This document shows, in pieces, positions 36,918-48,197 of a stretch of DNA of 64,000 nucleotides; position 1 is the first letter of the stretch, and each line of letters begins with the position of its first letter. The DNA is taken from positions 1-64,000 of the forward strand of contig JAHDND010000036.1 in NCBI GenBank assembly GCA_018435665.1, in the 5' to 3' direction. Source of the stretch: Candidatus Thiosymbion sp. (lineage in GTDB: Bacteria; Pseudomonadota; Gammaproteobacteria; Chromatiales; Chromatiaceae). The position numbers were made by a program, and so were the translations under genes. The notes beneath the pieces were generated by a model that ran no database searches, was not told where the DNA came from, and saw only the letters and a program-made list of their open reading frames with translations.

Positions 36918-37673
36918 TTAGGCCATCGGGAAACCGGCCAAGGTCACCTCTTGGCCAACGCTGAGGCCCAGGGTCTGAGCCGCTGAGCCCTGATTCACGG
37001 CAACCTCCACCAAGCCGAAGGCATTTTCATACCAGAAGGCTTGACCCGCCGGCACCTCGCTAAAGGTCCGAGCCCAAGACAAGGCCTGTCCCCCCAGGGA
37101 GATGATCGCCGTAGGCTCGATTTTCTCGGCCCTAATCCCCAGCATCAGATTGCCATAGATATCCTGGTAGACGATACGCGGCAGTTCTTCTAGCCAGGCG
37201 CCCCCTGCCAGGTCTTCAAGGGTCAAGGATGACCAGGATAAGGTCTCCCCGCGCAGCAGGGCTATGGCGGCCGGGGCAAAGAGATCGCGCCCATGGAAAG
37301 TGGCTGAGAGTCTGAGTGGACGCCAGTCAAGGCACCAAATCCGGTATTGGTGGGCCCGGCGGGCAATGATCGCCAGCAAGCCATTGTCGGGACCGATGAA
37401 GAGGTTGCCATCGGCCTCAAGCAGAAGCGCCCGACGCTCACTTCCCACCCCCGGGTCCACCACAGTCAAGAAGAGGGTAGAGGAAGGCAAATCACGAATC
37501 AGGCCGGGAAGCAGATAAGCGGCCAAATCGGGACGGAAGGGCGGTAAGTCGGAAATCAATTCGATCACGGGCAGACTGGGCAATGTCGTAGTCAGAAGCA
37601 ACCGAATTTGTCCCAGGTATGGGCTGGCGATGCCAAAATCCGTGACCAGGGCAATGCGCTTACAGTCGAGCAT
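36918..37673 (-). CDS. SAM hydroxide adenosyltransferase (DUF62 family)
   Basis: 251 residues of the fluorinase-like DUF62/SAM hydrolase family, which splits S-adenosylmethionine to adenosine and methionine using water. Signatures are ALVTDFGIASPYLGQIR, VVDPGVGSERRALLLEADG, FIGPDNGLLAII, FHGRDLFAPAA and the C-terminal VYQDIYGNLMLG. The conserved Asp-Arg-His triad cannot be verified by alignment here, but the D and H positions are present. The role in the cell is unclear. It lies downstream of the rplQ terminator. Confidence 0.88.
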   Translation of the reverse strand: MLDCKRIALVTDFGIASPYLGQIRLLLTTTLPSLPVIELISDLPPFRPDLAAYLLPGLIRDLPSSTLFLTVVDPGVGSERRALLLEADGNLFIGPDNGLLAIIARRAHQYRIWCLDWRPLRLSATFHGRDLFAPAAIALLRGETLSWSSLTLEDLAGGAWLEELPRIVYQDIYGNLMLGIRAEKIEPTAIISLGGQALSWARTFSEVPAGQAFWYENAFGLVEVAVNQGSAAQTLGLSVGQEVTLAGFPMA

Positions 37674-37712
37674 GCGGCGATGTCTTGTAATCGAGGGAAG
37701 CGGTTGTCCCGA

Positions 37713-37747
37713 GACAAAAAAACCGGGACACGCCCGGTTTTTTTGTC
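37713..37747 (-). terminator. Terminator after rplQ
   Basis: A perfect 15-bp inverted repeat (GACAAAAAAACCGGG and its complement; 37713-37727 and 37733-37747) with a five-base loop. T-runs occur on both strands, so it can work in both directions. It ends the long ribosomal protein transcript. Confidence 0.95.
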
Positions 37748-37772
37748 AAGCCAGTGACAGAGGGAGGGCTTG

Positions 37773-38156
37773 TCAGTCCGAATTCACCGCCTCGGCCATG
37801 GGTCTATCGACAAGCTCGACATAGGCCATTGGCGCGGCATCACTGGCTCGATAACCGCACTTTAGGATGCGCAGATAACCACCCGGACGACCCTGATAGC
37901 GCGGACCCAATTCGGTGAAAAGCTTGGCGACGATGGCGTCGTCACGCAGACGCGCGAAGGCGAGGCGGCGCTTATGGACCGAATCTTCCTTGGCCAGGGT
38001 GATCAAGGGTTCGGCGACGCGACGCAACTCCTTGGCTTTGGGGAGCGTGGTCTTGATCAGCTCATGTTCAAAGAGGGAGTTAGCCATATTCTGGAACATG
38101 GCTTCTCGATGTGAACTGGTACGATTGAGGTGCCTTCCGGCCTTTCTATGACGCAT
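37773..38156 (-). CDS. rplQ: 50S ribosomal protein L17
   Basis: 127 residues. Signature N-terminus [24 protein letters not shown], split here by known conserved basic residues. L17 lines the lower part of the large subunit near the exit tunnel. The last gene of the alpha operon, 112 bases after rpoA and just before the terminator. Confidence 0.98.
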   Translation of the reverse strand: MRHRKAGRHLNRTSSHREAMFQNMANSLFEHELIKTTLPKAKELRRVAEPLITLAKEDSVHKRRLAFARLRDDAIVAKLFTELGPRYQGRPGGYLRILKCGYRASDAAPMAYVELVDRPMAEAVNSD

Positions 38157-38268
38157 GGGTAGTTACCTGAATCCAGACAGATGACGCCATGGGCGCACCT
38201 TATTCACGGGGTTGGCTGCAACGAGGGGAGGCCCGTGCAACGACGGTGATGACGAAGTCTTGACCGGG

Positions 38269-39282
38269 CTATTTGATCGCTAGTTCGTCGATATTCTCTG
38301 GGGGCCAATTTTCGAGCCGGGAACCCAAGGACAAACCTCTCATCGCCAGGACATCCTTGATCTCGGTAAGTGACTTCTTGCCCAAGTTCGGTGTCTTCAG
38401 CAATTCCACCTCGGTGCGCTGAATCAAGTCACCAATGAGGTAGATATTCTCCGCCTTAAGGCAGTTCGCGGACCTAACCGTAAGTTCAAGATCATCCACC
38501 GGACGCAACAACATGGGATCGAAGACGGGCTTCTCGGGTTCGAGGGAGGTACCCGCCTCATCATAGGAGGTCCGCTCCAGCGCCACGAAACTACCCAATT
38601 GGTCCCGCAGGATGGCTGCAGCCTGCTGAACAGCGGCCTTGGGATCGATGGTTCCGTTAGTTTCGAGGTCGATGACCAGGCGATCAAGATCGGTCCGTTG
38701 CTCCACGCGAGCTGACTGGACATCGATGGCCACACGGCGGATGGGACTGAAGGAGGCATCCAGCGGCAATTTGCCGATAGGGCGTTCCTCGCCGCCTTCC
38801 AGTTCGCGCTGAGAGACGGGCTCGTAACCCCTCCCCCGGCGTACCGTCAGAACCATGCTCAGTTCCGTATTGCCCGTCAGATGCGCGATGACGAGTTCCG
38901 GATTGGCTATCTCCGCACTGTGGTCAAGGGCGATATCCCCGGCGGTGATGGTACACGGCCCTAACTTATGCAGGGTGAAGGTGGCTTCATCCTTGCCATG
39001 TAGGCTGATGGCCAATTCCTTGAGGTTGAGCAGAATCTCTAACACATCCTCGCGAACACCCTCCAATGTGGTGTATTCGTGAAGGATGCCTTGGATCTCA
39101 ACCTCAGTAACCGCGCAGCCCGACATGGAGGATAGCAAGATCCGCCGTAGCGCATTACCAAGGGTATGCCCAAAACCGCGCTCAAGCGGCTCCAGGGAAA
39201 TCCGGGCGTGACTTGGGCTTCCATCAACAGGATCAACTTTGACGATCCGCGGTTTGAGGAAGTCGCTGACAGCTTCAGGCAT
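38269..39282 (-). CDS. rpoA: RNA polymerase alpha subunit
   Basis: 337 residues. Assembles core RNA polymerase and contacts activators. N-terminal dimerisation domain ([19 protein letters not shown]), a linker near residue 235, and a C-terminal DNA-binding domain ending with the helix-hairpin-helix residues [19 protein letters not shown]. It lies between rpsD and rplQ as in the standard alpha operon. Confidence 0.98.
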   Translation of the reverse strand: MPEAVSDFLKPRIVKVDPVDGSPSHARISLEPLERGFGHTLGNALRRILLSSMSGCAVTEVEIQGILHEYTTLEGVREDVLEILLNLKELAISLHGKDEATFTLHKLGPCTITAGDIALDHSAEIANPELVIAHLTGNTELSMVLTVRRGRGYEPVSQRELEGGEERPIGKLPLDASFSPIRRVAIDVQSARVEQRTDLDRLVIDLETNGTIDPKAAVQQAAAILRDQLGSFVALERTSYDEAGTSLEPEKPVFDPMLLRPVDDLELTVRSANCLKAENIYLIGDLIQRTEVELLKTPNLGKKSLTEIKDVLAMRGLSLGSRLENWPPENIDELAIK

Positions 39283-39302
39283 GCAAAAACCCTCTCCTGT
39301 GC

Positions 39303-39923
39303 CTACTTGGAGTACAACTCAACGATCAGGGATTCGTTGATATCGGCTGGGAGATCGGACCGATCGGGAATCCGGCTAAAGGTTCCTTTCAGGGCCTTTG
39401 TGTCCACCTGCACCCAGTCAACAAAACCATACTGTTCAGCCAGGGCAAGCGCATTCTGGACCCGAACTTGCCTCTTGGCCTTTTCCCGGACCTCGATAAC
39501 GTCCGACTCCTGAACCTGGTAGGAGGAGATGTTCAGGGCCTTACCATTAACCAACACGCCCTTGTGAGCGACGAGTTGCCGCGCCTCCGAACGGGTAGAG
39601 CCAAACCCCATGCGGTAGACGACGTTATCTAGTCGTCGCTCGAGGAGACGAAGCAGGTTCTCACCCGTGGCGCCTTTTTGGGACGCCGCCAGGGTATAGT
39701 AATTACGAAACTGCTTTTCCATGACGCCATAGATGCGACGAACTTTTTGTTTCTCGCGCAACTGGATGCCGTAATCGGATACCCGACGTCGCCTGTCCCC
39801 GGCTTGACCAGGGGCCTTTTCCAGGTTGCACTTGGTGTCAATGGAACGCGCACGGCTTTTAAGGGCTAAATCTACCCCTTCACGACGTGCCTGCTTGCAG
39901 GTTGGACCTGTATACCTTGCCAT
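39303..39923 (-). CDS. rpsD: 30S ribosomal protein S4
   Basis: 206 residues. Primary 16S rRNA binder and, in enterics, the translational repressor of the alpha operon. N-terminus [19 protein letters not shown]; the S4 domain runs from about residue 95 ([22 protein letters not shown]). Of the possible zinc ligands, cysteines are seen only at 9 and 32. It starts 23 bases after rpsK ends. Confidence 0.98.
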   Translation of the reverse strand: MARYTGPTCKQARREGVDLALKSRARSIDTKCNLEKAPGQAGDRRRRVSDYGIQLREKQKVRRIYGVMEKQFRNYYTLAASQKGATGENLLRLLERRLDNVVYRMGFGSTRSEARQLVAHKGVLVNGKALNISSYQVQESDVIEVREKAKRQVRVQNALALAEQYGFVDWVQVDTKALKGTFSRIPDRSDLPADINESLIVELYSK

Positions 39924-39946
39924 CTCGATTCCTAGCTTACCGCAAC

Positions 39947-40336
39947 TTATACGCGCCGCTTTTTCGGCGGGCGACAGCCATTATGGGGGATGGGAGTCAC
40001 ATCCTGGATGCCAGTAATCTTAAAACCGGCATTGTTCAATGCGCGTACCGCGCTCTCTCGGCCAGGCCCCGGCCCCTTGACATTGACATCAAGGTTTTTT
40101 ACGCCGTATTCCTTTGCGGCCTGTCCGGCACGATCAGCTGCCACCTGGGCAGCGAAAGGAGTACTTTTCCTGGAACCCCGAAAGCCCGATCCACCTGAGG
40201 TGGCCCAGGCCAAGGCATTTCCTTGCCGATCAGTGATCGTCACGATCGTGTTGTTAAAGGAAGCGTGGACGTGGGCAATCCCATCAGCGACTTGACGCTT
40301 TACCTTCTTTTTGACATTGCGTGTCGGTTTAGCCAT
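39947..40336 (-). CDS. rpsK: 30S ribosomal protein S11
   Basis: 129 residues from ATG 40336 ([19 protein letters not shown]). The frame upstream is open but non-homologous. Conserved features are [21 protein letters not shown] and the C-terminal [21 protein letters not shown]11 forms part of the platform at the E/P-site mRNA path. Confidence 0.98.
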   Translation of the reverse strand: MAKPTRNVKKKVKRQVADGIAHVHASFNNTIVTITDRQGNALAWATSGGSGFRGSRKSTPFAAQVAADRAGQAAKEYGVKNLDVNVKGPGPGRESAVRALNNAGFKITGIQDVTPIPHNGCRPPKKRRV

Positions 40337-40367
40337 TAACTCTTTCCGCAAAAAACGTGTTACGGGA

Positions 40368-40724
40368 TCAGCGCTTGATCGGACGGCGTGGACCCTTGCG
40401 GGTTCTAGCATTGGTACGGGTGCGCTGACCACGAACCGGAAGGCCACGGCGATGGCGAATGCCTCGGTTACAGCCGAGATCCATCAGTCGCTTGATGTTC
40501 ATGGAGACTTCGCGCCGCAAATCACCTTCGACCGTGTATTTGGCAACTTCAGCACGCAGCTTATCCACCTGCTCTTCAGAAAGCTCTTTCATTTGCAGGG
40601 TTTGGGCGATCCCAGCGGCATCGCAGATTGCGGCCGCCCGAGTACGGCCCACACCGTAAATCGCGGTCAATGCGATCACGGCATGTTTCCTGTCAGGAAT
40701 ATTGACACCGGCAATACGGGCCAT
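40368..40724 (-). CDS. rpsM: 30S ribosomal protein S13
   Basis: 118 residues. N-terminus [20 protein letters not shown] and the basic tail [19 protein letters not shown]13 bridges the subunits and touches P-site tRNA. It opens the alpha-operon part, after rpmJ. Confidence 0.98.
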   Translation of the reverse strand: MARIAGVNIPDRKHAVIALTAIYGVGRTRAAAICDAAGIAQTLQMKELSEEQVDKLRAEVAKYTVEGDLRREVSMNIKRLMDLGCNRGIRHRRGLPVRGQRTRTNARTRKGPRRPIKR

Positions 40725-40807
40725 GCTCTTTTGTCTCCGAATCCACTTAAGCCAGGCGAAGGTAATCGCGCATTCTATCAGTTAAAGTCAGGGAGTCAAC
40801 CAGCATC

Positions 40808-40921
40808 TCAACCTTGACGTTGCTTATGCTTGGGATCCTTGCAGATGACGCGCACAATACCGTTACGCTTGATAATCTTACAATTTCGACAAATCTTCTT
40901 GACTGAGGCACGAACTTTCAT
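40808..40921 (-). CDS. rpmJ: 50S ribosomal protein L36 (zinc-binding form)
   Basis: 37 residues, [20 protein letters not shown] and so on to KHKQRQG. The ligands C11, C14, C27 and H32 are all present, so this is the zinc-ribbon (C+) form. Sits between secY and rpsM as usual. Found by direct translation, because it is very short. Confidence 0.97.
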   Translation of the reverse strand: MKVRASVKKICRNCKIIKRNGIVRVICKDPKHKQRQG

Positions 40922-40967
40922 TCTGGTTCTCCCGAAAGCTAGCGGTGTAGGACGAATTCCTCATGGT

Positions 40968-42320
40968 TCAGCGCATGAGCCCACCACCGGGGGCCCTGAG
41001 ATTAGCCTTCTTCATCAGCCCCTCGTACTGGTGGGACATAAGGTGGGCTTGCACCTGGGCCATGAAATCCATCACCACAACGACCACGATCAGAAGGGAG
41101 GTACCCCCGAAGTAGAAAGGCACGTTCCAGCCGACGATGAGGAATTCAGGAATGAGACACACGGCGGTGATGTAGATGGCACCCGCGGCCGTGAGACGTG
41201 TCATGACATTGTCAATGTAACGCGCCGTCTGCTCACCAGGGCGAATACCAGGAATGAAGGCGCCTGAACGCTTAAGGTTGTCAGCCGTTTCCTTGGCGTT
41301 GAAGACCAACGCCGTATAGAAAAAGCAGAAGAATATGATGGCGAGTGAGTAGGCGATCACGTAGACCGGTTCACCCGGGGAGAGCTTACTGGTTATCTCC
41401 GCTATCCAGCGCGTATTCTCCGATTGCCCAAACCACTGTCCGAGCGTGCCAGGGAAGAGGATGATACTGGAAGCAAAAATCGGGGGGATGACACCCGCCA
41501 TGTTCAACTTCAGAGGGAGATGGGTGCTTTGCGCCGCCATGAGACGCCTTCCCTGCTGACGACGGGCGTAATTGACAGTAATTCGCCGTTGTCCGCGCTC
41601 GACAAAGACGACGAACGCCGTGACTCCCAACGCCAGGACAAACAGGGCCAATACCGCCAGGGCATTCATCTCCCCGGTACGCACCAATTCCAGGGTGCCG
41701 CCGATGGCGGAAGGTAGACCGGCGACGATACCGGCAAAAATGATTATCGAAATACCGTTACCAACGCCCCGCTCGGTGATTTGTTCCCCCAGCCACATCA
41801 GAAACATAGTTCCCGTGACCAGGGAAACGGTGGCGGTAAAGACAAAACCATAACCACTCATGACAACAATTGACGAGCCCGCCACCGACTGTCCCTGGAG
41901 GGCAACGGATATGCCAATGGCCTGGAAGGTAGCCAGTCCAACCGTGCCGTACCGGGTATATTGCGTAATCTTGCGCCGTCCCGATTCACCTTCCTTCTTC
42001 AGTTGTTCCAACGCCGGTATGACGGAGGTCATGAGCTGAATGATAATCGAGGCGGAAATATAGGGCATGATGCCCAGGGCAAACAGACTGGCGCGCTCCA
42101 GGGCACCACCCGAAAACATGTTGAACATGTCCAGGATGGAGCCCTGGTTCTGATCGAAGAGTATGGCCAAGGCCTCCGGGTTGACGCCGGGCACGGGTAT
42201 GAAGGTGCCGATCCGGTATACCAGCAGGGCACCCAGGACGAACAGCAAGCGCTGTCGCAATTCAGTCAAGCGCCCCAGGCCACCAAGGGCCTCGGTCATG
42301 GGAGACGTACTCTTCGTCAT
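40968..42320 (-). CDS. secY: Protein translocase subunit SecY
   Basis: 450 residues, ten transmembrane helices, the channel of the Sec translocon in the inner membrane. Signatures are [32 protein letters not shown] at helix 2 and the SecA/ribosome-contact loop with [17 protein letters not shown]. The C-terminal cytoplasmic tail is [14 protein letters not shown]. It lies between rplO and rpmJ in the spc operon. secE is not in the window. Confidence 0.98.
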   Translation of the reverse strand: MTKSTSPMTEALGGLGRLTELRQRLLFVLGALLVYRIGTFIPVPGVNPEALAILFDQNQGSILDMFNMFSGGALERASLFALGIMPYISASIIIQLMTSVIPALEQLKKEGESGRRKITQYTRYGTVGLATFQAIGISVALQGQSVAGSSIVVMSGYGFVFTATVSLVTGTMFLMWLGEQITERGVGNGISIIIFAGIVAGLPSAIGGTLELVRTGEMNALAVLALFVLALGVTAFVVFVERGQRRITVNYARRQQGRRLMAAQSTHLPLKLNMAGVIPPIFASSIILFPGTLGQWFGQSENTRWIAEITSKLSPGEPVYVIAYSLAIIFFCFFYTALVFNAKETADNLKRSGAFIPGIRPGEQTARYIDNVMTRLTAAGAIYITAVCLIPEFLIVGWNVPFYFGGTSLLIVVVVVMDFMAQVQAHLMSHQYEGLMKKANLRAPGGGLMR

Positions 42321-42337
42321 GTCGAAACTAACTCCGT

Positions 42338-42772
42338 TTAGGCTTCGACGCTGCCGCCGGCCGCCTCGATAGCAGCACGGGCACCTTGGGTAATGGCCAA
42401 ACCGCGAATCGTCAGAGGGGCCTCAACCTTGCCCGTGGCTATAATCTTCACTTGACGCACATCAGCGGCGATCAAGCCCGCATTCCGCAGCGCCAAAAGG
42501 TCCACAACACCCCCTTCGACATACTTGAGCTCACTGAGCCTGATCTCATCGGTGGTGCGGCTGATGCGCGAACGGAAACCGACTTTCGGTAGACGACGTT
42601 GCAAGGGCATCTGCCCGCCTTCAAAACCCAGCTTGTGAAAGCCGCCCGCCCGAGACTTCTGGCCTTTGTGCCCACGCCCAGCCGTTTTACCGGAACCGCT
42701 ACCAATTCCGCGACCCACACGCTTGGGACTCTTCTTCGCACCCTCACCGGGCGTGAGTTCATTAAGGCGCAT
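42338..42772 (-). CDS. rplO: 50S ribosomal protein L15
   Basis: 144 residues from ATG 42772 ([20 protein letters not shown]), the same length as E. coli L15. Gly-rich loop [21 protein letters not shown]. The start overlaps the rpmD end by 11 bases, so translation is coupled. GAGG lies nine bases upstream. Confidence 0.97.
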   Translation of the reverse strand: MRLNELTPGEGAKKSPKRVGRGIGSGSGKTAGRGHKGQKSRAGGFHKLGFEGGQMPLQRRLPKVGFRSRISRTTDEIRLSELKYVEGGVVDLLALRNAGLIAADVRQVKIIATGKVEAPLTIRGLAITQGARAAIEAAGGSVEA

Positions 42773-42965
42773 TGACGGAATCCTCGACAACTTTGACCAT
42801 GTAGGAGACCTTGTTCACCATGCCGCGGGTGGCGGGGGTATCTTCCACGGCGACAACCTGATGCATCCGGCGCAGACCAAGGCCCTTGACACAGGCCTGA
42901 TGATTGGCAAGGCGACCATGCATGCTTCGCACCAGGGTCACCTTCATAAATTTTTTCTCGCTCAT
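42762..42965 (-). CDS. rpmD: 50S ribosomal protein L30
   Basis: 67 residues with the L30 core [24 protein letters not shown]. The form from ATG 42947 (MKVTLVRS) would give the usual 60-61 residues; the six extra residues MSEKKF are optional. It overlaps rplO at its 3' end. Confidence 0.95.
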   Translation of the reverse strand: MSEKKFMKVTLVRSMHGRLANHQACVKGLGLRRMHQVVAVEDTPATRGMVNKVSYMVKVVEDSVNAP

Positions 42966-42968
42966 GAA

Positions 42969-43475
42969 TTACCCCAGGATCTCGCCTATGGTCTTACCGC
43001 GTTTTGCCGCTACCGCCTGGGCATCCGTCATCGTCCGCAACCCGTTGATCGTAGCAATAACGACGTTCATGGCATTATTAGTGCCTATGCATTTCGCCAG
43101 CACGTTTTGCACGCCCAAAACTTCGAACACCGCGCGCATCGCCCCACCAGCGATGATCCCCGTACCATCGGAGGCAGGTTGCATGAACACCTTTGCCGCA
43201 CCATGTCGACCATTGATCGGGTATTGCAGGGTCGTGCCGTTGAGCCGAACGTCTACCATATTTTTGCGGGCGCTCTCCATGGCCTTCTGGATGGCGACCG
43301 GGACCTCACGGGCCTTACCGGTGCCGTAACCCACGCGCCCCTTACCATCGCCGACCACGGTGAGGGCCGAAAAGCCGAATTGCCGACCACCTTTGACCAC
43401 CTTGGCTACCCGGCGGACGCCAACCAGCTTTTCCAGAAATTCATCGCCTTCCGGCTTCGGATTGTAATTTGACAT
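42969..43475 (-). CDS. rpsE: 30S ribosomal protein S5
   Basis: 168 residues. The S5 N-terminal domain has [23 protein letters not shown]; the C-terminal domain has VMQPA-like [15 protein letters not shown]. Needed for mRNA helicase activity and decoding accuracy. Follows rplR by 10 bases. Confidence 0.98.
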   Translation of the reverse strand: MSNYNPKPEGDEFLEKLVGVRRVAKVVKGGRQFGFSALTVVGDGKGRVGYGTGKAREVPVAIQKAMESARKNMVDVRLNGTTLQYPINGRHGAAKVFMQPASDGTGIIAGGAMRAVFEVLGVQNVLAKCIGTNNAMNVVIATINGLRTMTDAQAVAAKRGKTIGEILG

Positions 43476-43485
43476 GGTTCAGCCC

Positions 43486-43848
43486 CTAAAATTGTAGACC
43501 AGCTTCGCGCGCGGCATCCGCCAGAGCTTTGACGCGCCCGTGGTAGCTGAATCCAGAACGATCAAAGGCTACTTTTTCCACACCAGCGGCCTTGGCGCGC
43601 TCGGCGATGGCCGATCCCACGGCGGCAGCCGACACTGAATTGCCGGAATGGCCACCGAGGTTGCCGCGTAGCGATTTATCAAGCGTTGAGGCAGAGGCAA
43701 CCACCATGTCCCCGGTTGCACCGGGGGCGATAACCTGGGCATACATATGTTTAGGGGTGCGAAAAACGCAGAGCCTGAAGGTACCCAACTCACGTATCTT
43801 AGCGCGGCCACGAGCGGCACGCCGAAGACGAGCTTGTTTCTTTTCCAT
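43486..43848 (-). CDS. rplR: 50S ribosomal protein L18
   Basis: 120 residues. Binds 5S rRNA in the central protuberance. Motifs are [19 protein letters not shown] text ([18 protein letters not shown]) and the C-terminal [21 protein letters not shown]. Between rplF and rpsE. Confidence 0.98.
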   Translation of the reverse strand: MEKKQARLRRAARGRAKIRELGTFRLCVFRTPKHMYAQVIAPGATGDMVVASASTLDKSLRGNLGGHSGNSVSAAAVGSAIAERAKAAGVEKVAFDRSGFSYHGRVKALADAAREAGLQF

Positions 43849-43859
43849 GATTGACCCCT

Positions 43860-44405
43860 TTACTTCTTCTTCGTCTTCTTGGTTTCTTTACGCAGCACCT
43901 GTTCCGCCGCATATCTGACCCCCTTACCCTTGTATGGTTCGGGCGGGCGGAAGGCGCGGATTTCAGAAGCTACCTGACCGACACGTTGTTTGTCGGCACC
44001 CGCAACCAGAATTTCGGTTTGGGTGGGGGTAGTGATCGTAATTCCTTCGGGAACTTCGTAATTGATCGGATGGGAATAACCCAGGCTAAGATTGAGAATC
44101 TTGCCCTGGGCCTGGGCACGATAGCCCACGCCAATGAGCGTCATGCGCTTTTCGAATCCAGCGGAACAGCCGACCACCATATTGTTGAGAAGGGCACGGG
44201 TTGTCCCGGATTGAGCCCAACTCTCTTTGCTTGAGGGGTCAAAGGGGGAAACCTTGAGAACATCACCTTCCAGAACCACCTGTACAGATGGATGCAGATT
44301 CCAGGTCATGGCACCTTTGGCGCCTTTGACCTGCAGGGATCGGCCAGAGATTTCGACGGTGACACCCTTGGGAATGGTGATCGGGGCCTTGGCGATACGT
44401 GACAT
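43860..44405 (-). CDS. rplF: 50S ribosomal protein L6
   Basis: 181 residues, two repeated L6 domains. N-terminus [20 protein letters not shown]-terminal signature [17 protein letters not shown]. It lies near the GTPase-associated centre, where EF-Tu and EF-G bind. The end is Lys-rich (ETKKTKKK). Confidence 0.98.
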   Translation of the reverse strand: MSRIAKAPITIPKGVTVEISGRSLQVKGAKGAMTWNLHPSVQVVLEGDVLKVSPFDPSSKESWAQSGTTRALLNNMVVGCSAGFEKRMTLIGVGYRAQAQGKILNLSLGYSHPINYEVPEGITITTPTQTEILVAGADKQRVGQVASEIRAFRPPEPYKGKGVRYAAEQVLRKETKKTKKK

Positions 44406-44420
44406 GATGTTTTCCTCTCG

Positions 44421-44816
44421 TCAGGCGACAGTGGCGATGATTTCGCCGCCAAAGCCTGCCTTTCTTGCTGCCCGATCGCTCATCAGGCCTTGTGAGGTCG
44501 ATACGATCGCTACTCCCAGGCCGCCCCGGACCGAGGGTAATTCATCTTTTCCGCGGTAAATACGCAGCCCCGGCCGTGAAACACGCCGGATATGCTCGAT
44601 GACGGGCTTGCCACGGTAGTACTTCAGCTTGATCAGCAATTCAGGCTTGGCACCATTGGTATCAACAACGACGTCGGCAAGATAGCCTTCATCCTTCAAC
44701 AAATTGGCAATGGCGATCTTCTGCTTGGAGGAAGGCATCGTAATGGTGACCTTGCCCCTGATTTGCCCATTGCGGATTCTTGTCAACATATCCGCAATTG
44801 GATCCGACATACTCAT
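44421..44816 (-). CDS. rpsH: 30S ribosomal protein S8
   Basis: 131 residues. N-terminus [18 protein letters not shown] and C-terminal [20 protein letters not shown]. Binds the 16S central domain and is the spc-operon autoregulator in E. coli. The 155-base gap to rpsN is wider than usual, and I see no gene in it. Confidence 0.98.
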   Translation of the reverse strand: MSMSDPIADMLTRIRNGQIRGKVTITMPSSKQKIAIANLLKDEGYLADVVVDTNGAKPELLIKLKYYRGKPVIEHIRRVSRPGLRIYRGKDELPSVRGGLGVAIVSTSQGLMSDRAARKAGFGGEIIATVA

Positions 44817-44971
44817 GTTTGGCTCCTGAGGGTCAGGCCACCCTAAGGGTGCGATACCCGGTGAAAGGAATGAGGCCAGCTAACCCTTGCCGGCATGAAA
44901 GAACCAAAATCCCCGGTAGATGGGATCGTCTCGTGAGCTAGAGTTGAACAGCGCCTAGCAAAAGGTGCTGG

Positions 44972-45277
44972 TTACCAACTGGCCTTGACCAATCCCGGAA
45001 CATCGCCCCGCATGGCCGCCTGCCGCAGCATATTTCTGCTCAACCCAAACTTCCGATAGACGGCGTGAGGACGACCGCTGACGCGGCATCTACGCATCTG
45101 GCGGGTCGGACTGGCATCCCGCGGCAGTTTATGTAGCTCCAGCAAGGCCGAGTCAATTTGTTCGTTGCTGGCGTTACGGTCGTTAATCGTGGCCTTGAGG
45201 GCAGCGCGCTTATTCGCAAAGCGGTTTGCGATTTTGGCACGCTTGACGTCGCGTGCCACCATACTTTTCTTCGCCAT
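44972..45277 (-). CDS. rpsN: 30S ribosomal protein S14 (zinc-free form)
   Basis: 101 residues. N-terminus [21 protein letters not shown]-terminal [20 protein letters not shown]. The CxxC pairs of the zinc form are missing, so this is the long C-minus type typical of proteobacteria. It overlaps nothing; 9 bases after rplE. Confidence 0.98.
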   Translation of the reverse strand: MAKKSMVARDVKRAKIANRFANKRAALKATINDRNASNEQIDSALLELHKLPRDASPTRQMRRCRVSGRPHAVYRKFGLSRNMLRQAAMRGDVPGLVKASW

Positions 45278-45286
45278 AAGTTCAGC

Positions 45287-45826
45287 TCAGGTCCGGAAGG
45301 GAAACTTGAAGGCTTCTAGGAGCGCGCGACCCTCTTCATTGGAGCGAGCGCTGGTGGTGATGGTAATGTCAAGGCCCCGCAGGGCGTCGATCTTGTCATA
45401 GTCGATCTCGGGGAAGATGATCTGTTCCTTGACACCGAGACTGTAGTTGCCGCGACCATCAAACGCCTTTGGGCCCATTCCGCGGAAATCACGAATTCGC
45501 GGAATGGCGACGTTGATCAGGCGGTCAAGGAATTCGTACATCCGCTCGCGTCTGAGGGTCACCTTACAGCCGACCGGCCAGCCTTCGCGAATCTTGAAGG
45601 CCGCCACGGACTTCCTGGCGTGGGTGACGATGGGCTTTTGACCCGAAATCTGGGTCAGGTCACGCACGGCGTTGTCCATGATTTTTTTGTCCGCCACAGC
45701 CTCGCCCACTCCCATGTTGAGCGTGATTTTGGTTAGCCGCGGCACCTGCATGACGGTCGCGTAGCCAAACCGCTCCTGGAGCAGCCCGACAATCTTTTCC
45801 TGGTACTCGGTTTGCAATCTGGACAT
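45287..45826 (-). CDS. rplE: 50S ribosomal protein L5
   Basis: 179 residues from ATG 45826 ([20 protein letters not shown]), the E. coli length. A TTG at 45841 overlapping the rplX stop is also open, but adds only five residues. Conserved [18 protein letters not shown]. Contacts 5S rRNA and P-site tRNA. Confidence 0.97.
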   Translation of the reverse strand: MSRLQTEYQEKIVGLLQERFGYATVMQVPRLTKITLNMGVGEAVADKKIMDNAVRDLTQISGQKPIVTHARKSVAAFKIREGWPVGCKVTLRRERMYEFLDRLINVAIPRIRDFRGMGPKAFDGRGNYSLGVKEQIIFPEIDYDKIDALRGLDITITTSARSNEEGRALLEAFKFPFRT

Positions 45827-45837
45827 GGTTTGCTTAC

Positions 45838-46155
45838 TCAAACGTCGACAACTTCGCCGGTGGACTTGAAGAAACGCACCTTGCGGCCGTCTTCGAGCAC
45901 CTTGAAGCCAACACGATCTGGCCCGCCCTTGACCGGGTTGAAGAGCGCAACGTTAGAAATGTCTAACGGCATCTCCATACTGACAATACCGCCGGCGATT
46001 CCACGCTGGGGATTAGGCTTCTGATGCTTCCGCGCGATATTGATGTTTTCAACGACGACCTGTTTGCCATCGACGACACGGAGCACCGAACCCCGGGAAC
46101 CCTTGTCTTTTCCCGTGAGGACGACGACATCGTCCCCCTTTCTGATCTTGCGCAT
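45838..46155 (-). CDS. rplX: 50S ribosomal protein L24
   Basis: 105 residues, KOW motif near the start ([19 protein letters not shown]). An early assembly initiator of the large subunit near the exit tunnel. Between rplN and rplE. Confidence 0.98.
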   Translation of the reverse strand: MRKIRKGDDVVVLTGKDKGSRGSVLRVVDGKQVVVENINIARKHQKPNPQRGIAGGIVSMEMPLDISNVALFNPVKGGPDRVGFKVLEDGRKVRFFKSTGEVVDV

Positions 46156-46167
46156 AGTCCAATTACC

Positions 46168-46536
46168 TCACAGAACTTCGGGAGCGAGGGAGATGATCTT
46201 CATGAACTTCTCACCGCGCAGTTCTCGGGTGACCGGACCAAAGATACGGGTCCCGATCGGCTGCAACTGATTGTTCAGAAGCACCGCCGCATTGCCGTCA
46301 AAACGAATAAGGGAACCGTCCGGGCGTCTGACCCCAGCAGCGGTACGCACCACCACCGCATTGTACACGTCACCCTTCTTCACCTTACCGCGAGGAATGG
46401 CGTCCTTGACGGCCACCTTGATGATATCGCCGATGCCTGCATAGTGCCGATGCGAGCCGCCGAGCACCTTGATGCACTGCACGCGCTTGGCGCCACTATT
46501 GTCGGCAACGCCCAGATTAGTCTGCATCTGAATCAT
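46168..46536 (-). CDS. rplN: 50S ribosomal protein L14
   Basis: 122 residues. [20 protein letters not shown] at the start and [19 protein letters not shown] at the end. Forms intersubunit bridges and binds RsfS. First gene of the spc part, 75 bases after rpsQ. Confidence 0.98.
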   Translation of the reverse strand: MIQMQTNLGVADNSGAKRVQCIKVLGGSHRHYAGIGDIIKVAVKDAIPRGKVKKGDVYNAVVVRTAAGVRRPDGSLIRFDGNAAVLLNNQLQPIGTRIFGPVTRELRGEKFMKIISLAPEVL

Positions 46537-46611
46537 TGTCTTTTACCTGAAAAATCACGCCCAGCGCGGGGTGGGTCGTGACCCGTCCCGGCATCGGCTA
46601 ATTTGGCGCAA

Positions 46612-46872
46612 TCAGCGAGCCTTCTCCACCACCTGGAGTAACCGCCAGGACTTGGTCTTGGAGATGGGCCGACACTGTTCCACGGTTACCCAGTCACCCT
46701 TGCCACAGGCATTCGCTTCATCATGGGCATGAATTTTGGTCGATCGCCGTATGAATTTGCCGTACAGGGGGTGTTTTACACGCCGCTCGACTAACACGGT
46801 GATGGTCTTGTCCATGGCATCGCTGATCACACGCCCGGTCAATGTCCGGTTGGCCTTGACTTCCTCGTTCAT
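46612..46872 (-). CDS. rpsQ: 30S ribosomal protein S17
   Basis: 86 residues, OB-fold. [21 protein letters not shown] and the C-terminal [17 protein letters not shown] are diagnostic. Its ATG shares one base with the rpmC stop (TGATG), so the genes are translationally coupled. Confidence 0.98.
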   Translation of the reverse strand: MNEEVKANRTLTGRVISDAMDKTITVLVERRVKHPLYGKFIRRSTKIHAHDEANACGKGDWVTVEQCRPISKTKSWRLLQVVEKAR

Positions 46873-47066
46873 CAGCGATCCACCTTCATCTCGGTTAGAA
46901 CGGTTTTGATTCGCGCGATATTACGCCGCCCGGCCTTCATCTCGGAGGGGCGGGTCAGTTGGCCAACCCCCCGCTGCATGCGCAGATTGAACAGCTCACG
47001 CAGCAACTCATGCAGCTGCTTTTCGAGCTCGGCTGCGCTCTGTTGTCTCAGTTCGCTTGCCTTCAT
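46872..47066 (-). CDS. rpmC: 50S ribosomal protein L29
   Basis: 64 residues, helical hairpin ([20 protein letters not shown]). Sits at the exit tunnel, where SRP and trigger factor dock. Start overlaps the rplP stop by one base, and its stop overlaps rpsQ. Confidence 0.98.
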   Translation of the reverse strand: MKASELRQQSAAELEKQLHELLRELFNLRMQRGVGQLTRPSEMKAGRRNIARIKTVLTEMKVDR

Positions 47067-47479
47067 TACATTATCGTCCGCTTGCTAAAGGTGGTCTGAA
47101 TGGGCAGCTTGGCCGCGGCAAGAGCAAAGGCCTCGCGGGCGAGTTCCTCGCTCACGCCTTCAATCTCGTAAAGCATGCGACCGGGCTGAATCTGCGCGAC
47201 CCAATATTCCACACTGCCCTTACCAGAACCCATGCGGACTTCCAGCGGCTTCTTGGTAATCGGTTTATCCGGAAAGACCCGAATCCAGATCTTGCCCCCG
47301 CGCTTGACCTTGCGCGTGATGGTCCGACGGGCGGCCTCGATCTGCCGGGCCGTGATTCGGCCACGGCCAACCGCCTTTAGGCCATACTCGCCAAAACTCA
47401 CGTCACAGCCAGTCAACGCCAGGCCACGGTTACGGTCCTTGTGGAGTTTACGAAACTTGGTACGCTTTGGTTGCAGCAT
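47066..47479 (-). CDS. rplP: 50S ribosomal protein L16
   Basis: 137 residues. [19 protein letters not shown] at the start, and [20 protein letters not shown] with the YcfD-hydroxylated Arg region of other species. Organises the A-site architecture of the large subunit. Overlaps rpmC by one base. Confidence 0.98.
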   Translation of the reverse strand: MLQPKRTKFRKLHKDRNRGLALTGCDVSFGEYGLKAVGRGRITARQIEAARRTITRKVKRGGKIWIRVFPDKPITKKPLEVRMGSGKGSVEYWVAQIQPGRMLYEIEGVSEELAREAFALAAAKLPIQTTFSKRTIM

Positions 47480-47482
47480 GAG

Positions 47483-48178
47483 TTAACCCCTCCGGGCAGC
47501 GGGCTTGGGACCCCGGGCGGGTTTGGCGGGAGCTTCCTCCACCACCTGACCGGGAAAGACCTCGCCTTTGAATATCCACACCTTGACGCCAAGCACACCA
47601 TAGGTGGTCCGTGCTTCGGCGATCCCGTAGTCGATGTCGGCTCGCAGGGTGTGCAAGGGCACGCGACCCTCACGATACCATTCGCTACGGGCAATCTCGG
47701 CGCCATTGAGTCGACCGCCAATATTGACCTTGATTCCACCGGCACCCAGGCGCATGGCGTTTTGCACCGCGCGCTTCATCGCCCGACGGAACATGATGCG
47801 CTTTTCGAGTTGCTGCGCGATGCTTTCGGCCACCAGTTGGGCGTCAAGCTCCGGCTTGCGAATTTCCTCGATGCTGAGGTGCACCGGCACCCCCATGCGG
47901 TCGGAAACTTCCTTGCGCAGCTTATCAATATCCTCGCCCTTCTTGCCAATCACCACACCCGGCCGCGCGGTATGAATGGTGATATGGGCGTTGTTGGCGG
48001 GACGGTCAATCTGGATGCGGCTGACTGAGGCCTGTGCCAATTTTTTCCGAAGAAATTCACGGACCTGCATGTCGGTATTGAGCAGGTCCGGGAAGTGTTT
48101 GGAATCAGCGTACCACTTGGAGGTCCAGTCCTTGACGATCCCCAGGCGAATGCCGGTCGGATGAATTTTATGACCCAT
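47483..48178 (-). CDS. rpsC: 30S ribosomal protein S3
   Basis: 231 residues from ATG 48178 ([18 protein letters not shown]). KH domain with the GxxG loop in [17 protein letters not shown] and the C-terminal [18 protein letters not shown]. Lines the mRNA entry tunnel. The in-frame extension to 48211 overlaps rplV and is not conserved. Confidence 0.98.
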   Translation of the reverse strand: MGHKIHPTGIRLGIVKDWTSKWYADSKHFPDLLNTDMQVREFLRKKLAQASVSRIQIDRPANNAHITIHTARPGVVIGKKGEDIDKLRKEVSDRMGVPVHLSIEEIRKPELDAQLVAESIAQQLEKRIMFRRAMKRAVQNAMRLGAGGIKVNIGGRLNGAEIARSEWYREGRVPLHTLRADIDYGIAEARTTYGVLGVKVWIFKGEVFPGQVVEEAPAKPARGPKPAARRG

Positions 48179-48197
48179 GCTGGCTTCTCTTTTCGCG

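Noticed and set aside
44817..44971. An extra small gene between rpsN and rpsH
   Set aside because: 155 bases with no frame having both a ribosome site and protein-like content.
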